A DNA stretch of 64,000 nt from SIG603 sp964370775 (GTDB lineage Bacteria; Bacillota; Clostridia; Oscillospirales; Acutalibacteraceae). The translations under genes were made by a program, and so were the position numbers. The notes below the pieces were generated by a model that had not been told where the DNA came from, did not search any database, and was given only the letters and a program-made list of their open reading frames with translations. Shown here piece by piece: positions 60,260-64,000 of this stretch. Numbering within the stretch: the first letter of the stretch is position 1; each line of letters opens with the position of its first letter. The stretch is from positions 15,828-79,827 of the forward strand of contig CAYJKT010000011.1 in NCBI GenBank assembly GCA_964370775.1. Reading direction: 5' to 3'.

Positions 60260-60898
60260 ATGCAGATGTATTGGAAATGCGAAGAATGTGACGAAACTAA
60301 CCCCTATCCCCAAAAAAGGATTTGTGTATCGTGCGGAAGTCCCATGTCAGAACAAGCCAAGCAAAAGGCAATTCAAAATAAGAAAGATGAAGAAGCCTTA
60401 GCAGAGCAAAAGTATAAAATGGAGCAACTGCGTAAAAAACGAGAGGGAGAAATAAGCAAACAAGATGCGAAAAATGATGGCGCAAGAGCAGGCTCATCTT
60501 CAAAATATACTAAATCCATAGAAGAGAGAGAGAGAATACGCAAAAAGAAAGAAAAAAATGAGATTAAGTTCTCAAAAATTTACATAATGACGGCTCAAGT
60601 AGCCAGCATAGTAATGCGTTCTTTAATTTTTGTTGCGGTTATATTGGCGGTAGTGGTTTGTGCGTTTAACTGGGACAATACAGATTTTATAAAGGTTCAA
60701 GATGAGTTTAAAGAAAAGGTAGTTAATTCATATATAGCATTAACATATCAAACAGAAGAGGGTGAAGACCTTTTAGCTCCTAGGTTTATAGATAACTTAA
60801 GCCGTGAGCTTGAAACTATGTTAGATCATTATAATCCTATAGATAATGTTTTCGGGTTGGCAGAAGAAACTGCTAAATTTATTTCAGGAGGTAATTAA
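60260..60898 (+). CDS. Zinc-ribbon protein with charged linker and one membrane helix
   Basis: 212 residues. Residues 1-30 are a RanBP2-like zinc ribbon (WKCEECDETNPYPQKRIC, then CGSPM: four cysteines in C-x2-C-x10-C-x2-C). Residues 35-105 are strongly charged (KKREGEISKQDAKND, IEERERIRKKKEKNE), then a membrane helix near 113-138 (VASIVMRSLIFVAVILAVVV) and a 75-residue end. It probably anchors the soluble kinase/phosphatase pair to the membrane or senses metal. It lies in the same operon. A homologue name is not recognised. Confidence 0.75.
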   Translation: MQMYWKCEECDETNPYPQKRICVSCGSPMSEQAKQKAIQNKKDEEALAEQKYKMEQLRKKREGEISKQDAKNDGARAGSSSKYTKSIEERERIRKKKEKNEIKFSKIYIMTAQVASIVMRSLIFVAVILAVVVCAFNWDNTDFIKVQDEFKEKVVNSYIALTYQTEEGEDLLAPRFIDNLSRELETMLDHYNPIDNVFGLAEETAKFISGGN

Positions 60899-60900
60899 TT

Positions 60901-61350
60901 ATGGTAATGTATAATTTGTTAGAGATTTTTTTTCATGTAGGTAATATTTTTGCCTTGTTTATACTTGTAATGTCATATATTTTATTAATAATAGCAAAAT
61001 CAAGAAAGAGTATTTCGCCAACAGCTAGGATAGTATTTCCAGATTTTTACGATCAAGCTGCCTATATAAGACATTGTTATTGGAGCGCAACACTGTTTCT
61101 TGTTATAAGTTGGTTGCTGTGTTCATCTAATGCAATTTCACCAGAGGGAATTCCGACTGCAAGTTTTTCGAACGGATTTTTATTATATGCTTGTATATGG
61201 GCAGGAATGATTTTTGTTTCTGTTATAGTTGGAATGATATTAAATTCAATTAAGGCAAGCGTAGCTGCTACATATACGGTAAAAGATTCAATAGTAACAA
61301 ACATTGTGTACTCAATAATTTATTTTTTGTTGGCATTTATGACAATGTGA
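60901..61350 (+). CDS. Integral membrane protein of the vWA/kinase operon
   Basis: 149 residues with four hydrophobic helices (about 10-30, 55-75, 88-110, 120-145: for example IFALFILVMSYILLIIAK and IIYFLLAFMTM). It starts 2 bases after the zinc-ribbon gene, so it belongs to the operon. No family is recognised and no catalytic residues are visible. With the zinc-ribbon protein it would give the signalling module a membrane base. Confidence 0.7.
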   Translation: MVMYNLLEIFFHVGNIFALFILVMSYILLIIAKSRKSISPTARIVFPDFYDQAAYIRHCYWSATLFLVISWLLCSSNAISPEGIPTASFSNGFLLYACIWAGMIFVSVIVGMILNSIKASVAATYTVKDSIVTNIVYSIIYFLLAFMTM

Positions 61351-61379
61351 TAATTAGGAAAATGCAAACGCACAAATTT

Positions 61380-61630
61380 TGTAGGGGCGGATATTATCCG
61401 CCTTGCAAAAATTTTTTAATACATATAATTTAATGTAGGGCACGGGTTTTCCGTCCCGAAAACTCGGAGTTTTAACTAAATTTCATCGGAACGGTCAAGA
61501 CCGTTCCCTACATCAGTTTGTGCGTTTTAACAAATTAATTTTAATCAAAAAACGTAATCAACACGTCTGGATAATATCCGCCCCAACATGGCTAAATTTT
61601 CCTAAGAGGCACGTTTGTGTTTTCCGTCCT
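61380..61630. repeat. Long mosaic repeat cluster before the tRNA genes
   Basis: Units in order: TGTAGGGGCGGATATTATCC half-unit joined to AT-rich sequence; TGTAGGGCACGGGTTTTCCG with inner GAAAACTCGGAGTTTTAA; a GGAACGGTCAAGACCGTTCC palindrome ending CCTACATCAG; the linker TTAACAAATTAATTTTAATC; and a half-unit ending GGATAATATCCGCCCCAACA. No gene lies in 61351-61767. Confidence 0.8.
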
Positions 61631-61767
61631 TAAAGCTAGTTTTTTTGCTAACTTCCCACGGGTTTGAAAATCTATTCATTACAAGAATGACTTTTTAATA
61701 GGGATATCTGCACAGAAATAATCTTATAAGTTTAAGCAAAAAAATGTTTTGTTTTATAAAAAAAAGC

Positions 61768-61796
61768 TTGACAACTGTTATTTCTTGTGATATAAT
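61768..61796 (+). promoter_or_regulatory. Consensus promoter of the tRNA-Ser genes
   Basis: TTGACA, 17 bases, TATAAT, both boxes perfect, 50 bases before the first tRNA. Confidence 0.9.
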
Positions 61797-61845
61797 ATCT
61801 CTTGTAGTCAAGCAAAGACTATATTTAATAACTTAATATTAATAC

Positions 61846-61934
61846 GGAGAGGTGTCCGAGCGGTTTAAGGAGCTAGTCTTGAAAACTAGTGATCTCGAAA
61901 GGGACCAAGAGTTCGAATCTCTTCCTCTCCGCCA
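61846..61934 (+). tRNA. tRNA-Ser(TGA)
   Basis: Acceptor stem GGAGAGG with CCTCTCC, discriminator G and encoded CCA. The anticodon stem-loop is CTAGTC-TTGA-AAACTAG with TGA as anticodon, and a long variable arm (CTCGAAAGGGACC region) typical of type II tRNA-Ser. The T-arm is GAGTTCGAATCTC. Confidence 0.96.
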
Positions 61935-61967
61935 TTTTTTTATTCTTTTTTAATAAAAAGGAAAGTT

Positions 61968-62057
61968 GGAGAAGTACCCAAGTGGTGAAGGGGCTCCCCT
62001 GCTAAGGGAGTAGGTTGGGTAACTGGCGCAAGGGTTCAAATCCCTTCTTCTCCGCCA
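61968..62057 (+). tRNA. tRNA-Ser(GCT)
   Basis: Acceptor stem GGAGAAG with CTTCTCC, encoded CCA at the end. The anticodon loop CTGCTAA between CTCCC and GGGAG gives GCT; the long variable arm includes TAGGTTGGGTAACTGGCGCA. It is 33 bases after the first tRNA-Ser and shares its promoter. Confidence 0.96.
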
Positions 62058-62060
62058 GCA

Positions 62061-62096
62061 AAAATCGACAGTTCCTATAAGGAGTTGTCGATTTTT
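62061..62096 (+). terminator. Terminator of the tRNA operon
   Basis: AAAATCGACA / TGTCGATTTTT, 10-bp stem with an inner GTTCC/GGAGT pairing, directly after the second tRNA. Confidence 0.85.
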
Positions 62097-62127
62097 CTAT
62101 AATTTTTTTAACGAATCAAAATGCGAC

Positions 62128-62160
62128 ACTGAACTCGATTTATTTGGGTTCAGTTTTTTG
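62128..62160 (+). terminator. Second hairpin terminator
   Basis: ACTGAAC / GTTCAGT followed by TTTTTTG; isolated between the tRNA genes and the methyltransferase gene. Confidence 0.6.
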
Positions 62161-62182
62161 TTGATAAATGTGTTTGAAACAT

Positions 62183-62209
62183 GTAAATTAGTTTAATAAA
62201 CTAATTTAC
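62183..62209. promoter_or_regulatory. Perfect 27-bp palindromic operator
   Basis: GTAAATTAGTTTA, a central A, and the exact reverse complement. A possible promoter TTGAAA (62174-62179) with 17 bases and TAAACT (62197-62202) is covered by it, and the methyltransferase gene follows 30 bases on. The regulator that would bind is not adjacent. Confidence 0.6.
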
Positions 62210-62239
62210 TGGTAATACTAAGTTAGTAGTGAGGTGTTT

Positions 62240-62809
62240 ATGAAATATTTTAAAAATAGAAAAAATGTAGATTTATATACTAAGATGATGGCGGACTATG
62301 ATAATAGTTTTGTGATAAATCAGGTGAATAAAATTTTGCCTAATGGCTCAAGTGTTCTGGAGCTAGGCATGGGAACTGGGGTTGATTTAATCTCGTTATC
62401 ACAAACTTATAATGTTGTTGGCAGTGATAATTCAATTTTTTTTATTGAGGACTTTAAGAGTAAAAGTGATATAGAAGTGACAGTTTTAGATGCAATAGAT
62501 GTAGGTATCAATCGTAATTTCGACTGCATTTATTCAAATAAAGTTCTACAACATTTAACAAAAAAAGATTTTATTATATCACTAGTAAATCAGTTTAGTC
62601 ATTTAAAAAATAATGGAATAATTTTTGCTACACTATGGGCTGGCAAATATAAAGAAGAATTTGAATTTGATGGAGAATTAAGATTTGTATATTATAACGA
62701 ATTAATATTAAAGGAGATTATTCCAAAAGATTTAGAAATAGAGAAAATAATTTCTTATTCTGAATATGAAACTAATGATTCGTTAATTCTTGTTATACGT
62801 AAAAAATAA
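62240..62809 (+). CDS. Class I SAM-dependent methyltransferase
   Basis: 189 residues from the ATG at 62240, which has GAGG 5-6 bases upstream (a GTG two codons earlier is possible). SAM-binding motif I is VLELGMGTGVDL (near 38-49), motif II acidic residue in VVGSDNSIFFI (near 60), and the later motif NFDCIYSNKVLQHLTKKDF. The target is unknown. It lies behind the 27-bp palindrome, alone in its unit, and a hairpin terminator follows it. Confidence 0.85.
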   Translation: MKYFKNRKNVDLYTKMMADYDNSFVINQVNKILPNGSSVLELGMGTGVDLISLSQTYNVVGSDNSIFFIEDFKSKSDIEVTVLDAIDVGINRNFDCIYSNKVLQHLTKKDFIISLVNQFSHLKNNGIIFATLWAGKYKEEFEFDGELRFVYYNELILKEIIPKDLEIEKIISYSEYETNDSLILVIRKK

Positions 62810-62823
62810 TAAAATTTAAGCTA

Positions 62824-62854
62824 AAATGCAGTCAATTAATGGTTGCATTTTTTT
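62824..62854 (+). terminator. Terminator of the methyltransferase gene
   Basis: AAATGCA / TGCATTT with further pairing inside, followed by TTTTG; 14 bases after the stop. Confidence 0.75.
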
Positions 62855-62907
62855 GTTTTATATAGTATAATATAAACAAAGTTTTATTTGTACAAGGAGG
62901 AAAAAAT

Positions 62908-63402
62908 ATGTTAATTATGTTGATTTCATGGGTAGTGATAGGAGTAGTGTTCGGATTTGCAACCAATATGGTTCTTATAAATCGTGGCTATAATGAGAAC
63001 TGGTTTTGGTGGGGATTTTTCTTTGGGATTATAGCTTTGATTGTGGCTTTGTCAAAACCTGATGCTAATCAGTATTCGGCAAGTCCATACAATTCTAATG
63101 CGTCGCAGACTGCAAAAACAGGCAGTGGTTGGAAATGCAGTTGCGGAACTAGTCACGTTTCATATGTAGGCTCTTGTGGATGCGGAAAGACAAAAGCTGA
63201 TATTATGAAACAATTAGACTTAGAAAAACTTAAACTAGTTGAAGAAGAAAAAGCAAAACAAACAGAGAATGAAAATAGAAAAGCCCAAGAACAAGAACTT
63301 CTAGACCTACAAAAGCTAAATGAATATAAAAAAATGCTTGATTCAGGCATAATTACTCAAGAGGAATTTAGTATTAAGAAAAAACAAGTATTAGGATTAT
63401 AA
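62908..63402 (+). CDS. SHOCT domain membrane protein
   Basis: 164 residues. Two N-terminal helices (about 2-20 and 32-48, WFWWGFFFGIIALIVALSK), a cysteine-containing middle (KCSCGTSHVSYVGSCGCGK, four cysteines likely to hold zinc), a charged coiled stretch and a C-terminal SHOCT motif (LQKLNEYKKMLDSGIITQEE near 132-151). SHOCT domains are short oligomerisation motifs found in phage, transport and envelope proteins; a specific role is not evident. AAGGAGGA precedes the ATG. Confidence 0.85.
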   Translation: MLIMLISWVVIGVVFGFATNMVLINRGYNENWFWWGFFFGIIALIVALSKPDANQYSASPYNSNASQTAKTGSGWKCSCGTSHVSYVGSCGCGKTKADIMKQLDLEKLKLVEEEKAKQTENENRKAQEQELLDLQKLNEYKKMLDSGIITQEEFSIKKKQVLGL

Positions 63403-63515
63403 GAATAATATAAGATGAAATCGTTTATTCTCATAATATTAATAGCAAAACATGAGTTTGAGTTAGATTATGTAGTAAATGTAATAAAATATTATTGATA
63501 TAATAAGGTTATGAT

Positions 63516-63857
63516 ATGAAAATTAAAAAACAATATACTTGCGCATTGCTTTTATCAATGGATTTATTAGGTGGAAAATGGAAAATGAGAATTTTATGGC
63601 ATATTTTACATGGAGATAATCGTTTTTCGTTATTACAAAAGGGTATTCCAGATATAACACACAAAATGCTAGTAACACAATTAAAAGAACTAGAACAAAA
63701 CAATATACTTATAAGGACTGTAGTGTGTGAAAAACCACTGAATGTAGTGTATTCACTCTCGACAAACTACAAGGGATTAATACCACTTGTAGAGGGCTTT
63801 TGTGATTTTTCAAAAGAATATGCTAGTCTAAATGAAATAACGCTTGAAGATACATAG
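63516..63857 (+). CDS. HxlR family transcriptional regulator
   Basis: 113 residues. The HxlR winged helix is visible: LSMDLLGGKWKMRILWHIL near 14-32, LLQKGIPDITHKMLVTQLKE near 39-58, and the wing RTVVCEKPLNVVYSLST. It contains two cysteines (9 and 70) that may sense electrophiles, as in the YodB/HypR subgroup. A VOC-family gene starts 76 bases downstream with GTAC/GTAC repeats between them, so it probably regulates that gene. Confidence 0.88.
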   Translation: MKIKKQYTCALLLSMDLLGGKWKMRILWHILHGDNRFSLLQKGIPDITHKMLVTQLKELEQNNILIRTVVCEKPLNVVYSLSTNYKGLIPLVEGFCDFSKEYASLNEITLEDT

Positions 63858-63871
63858 GTACAAAAAAGTAC
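63858..63871. promoter_or_regulatory. Candidate HxlR operator
   Basis: GTAC-AAAAAA-GTAC immediately after the HxlR stop and 62 bases before the VOC gene start; the half-sites are 10 bases apart centre to centre, as in HxlR-family operators. Confidence 0.4.
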
Positions 63872-63933
63872 GTTATTGTATTAACCTCTGAATTTGGTTA
63901 TAATATAAATATAACAATAAGGAGGTAATTTTA

Positions 63934-64000
63934 ATGAATTATCCTAGAGCATTTTCACATATAGGTTTGTCTGTGCCTAACTTAGAACAGGCAGTTAAAT
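63934..64000 (+). CDS. VOC (glyoxalase/bleomycin resistance) family protein, partial
   Basis: Start of a gene cut by the window edge: MNYPRAFSHIGLSVPNLEQA followed by VK. The pattern H-I-G-L-x-V-x-x-L-E-x-A is the first strand of a VOC metal-binding domain. AGGAGG lies 8 bases before the ATG. It is probably controlled by the HxlR gene upstream. Only 22 codons are visible. Confidence 0.75.
   Translation, partial: MNYPRAFSHIGLSVPNLEQAVK

Noticed and set aside
731..61630. Mosaic repeats as ends of insertion sequences
   Set aside because: No transposase frame or target-site duplication is visible at any copy; they are reported as a repeat family only.

Overview
The window is low-GC, densely coding DNA from an anaerobic, spore-forming Firmicute of class Clostridia. 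The evidence is a complete electron-bifurcating [FeFe]-hydrogenase operon, sporulation genes (sigK, spoVT), many 4Fe-4S proteins, Gram-positive envelope genes (class B sortase, LCP ligase, capsule tyrosine-kinase module) and near-consensus TTGACA/TATAAT promoters with strong GGAGG ribosome sites. Genus cannot be fixed from the sequence. No rRNA, CRISPR array, transposase or prophage gene was seen.

Layout. 1-610: decayed remnants of a RelA/SpoT-domain gene and a membrane-protein gene. 974-6901: a 1975-residue secreted beta-helix (GH141-like) enzyme carrying both a cohesin-like and a dockerin domain; a 1755-residue paralogue lacking both lies at 33389-38656. 7494-9592: GntR regulator plus ABC-2 transporter. 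9896-14918: hydrogenase operon under a Rex-like site. 15246-20618: DUF2200, AraC/MFS pair, xylose isomerase with a LacI-type regulator. 20834-23475: pyruvyl transferase and flippase for surface polysaccharide. 23514-25483: diguanylate cyclase and a ferredoxin-arsenate reductase fusion. 25686-28180: sigK, PadR, FetAB iron exporter. 28275-32352: MBOAT/DHHW/SGNH acetylation operon; then spoVT. 39057-44559: capsule regulatory module (Wzz-like, BY-kinase, PHP phosphatase), sortase B with an SPQTG substrate, LCP protein and initiating sugar transferase. 45018-47557: polar amino-acid ABC transporter. 47769-50496: PNPOx-ferredoxin and an iron-type block (remnant of a siderophore-binding protein, DUF2325, DUF3793, flavodoxin) behind striking palindromes. 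50836-53316: a candidate ferrosome-type locus (small membrane protein, P1B ATPase, 26-residue membrane peptide). 53778-55919: nitroreductase and VanW lipoprotein. 56124-61350: a TerY-P-like signalling operon (vWA, PP2C, Ser/Thr kinase, zinc ribbon, membrane protein). 61846-62057: two tRNA-Ser genes. 62240-64000: methyltransferase, SHOCT protein, HxlR regulator and the start of a VOC gene.

Most intergenic gaps over 100 bp hold a mosaic repeat family whose units begin TGTAGGG and end CCCTACA around interchangeable inner hairpins, often joined by AATTAATTCGTTAAAACGCA-type linkers. At least fourteen clusters occur in 64 kb and they sit almost only between genes.

How the genes fit together. A polysaccharide-degrading, fermentative anaerobe would hydrolyse plant glycans with the two giant beta-helix enzymes, use xylose through XylA, and dispose of reducing power as hydrogen through HydABC. 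Iron handling is a recurrent theme (FetAB export, the GTTAGT-palindrome block, the P1B ATPase locus, flavodoxin as a ferredoxin substitute). The least understood systems are the vWA/PP2C/kinase operon and the candidate iron-organelle locus.
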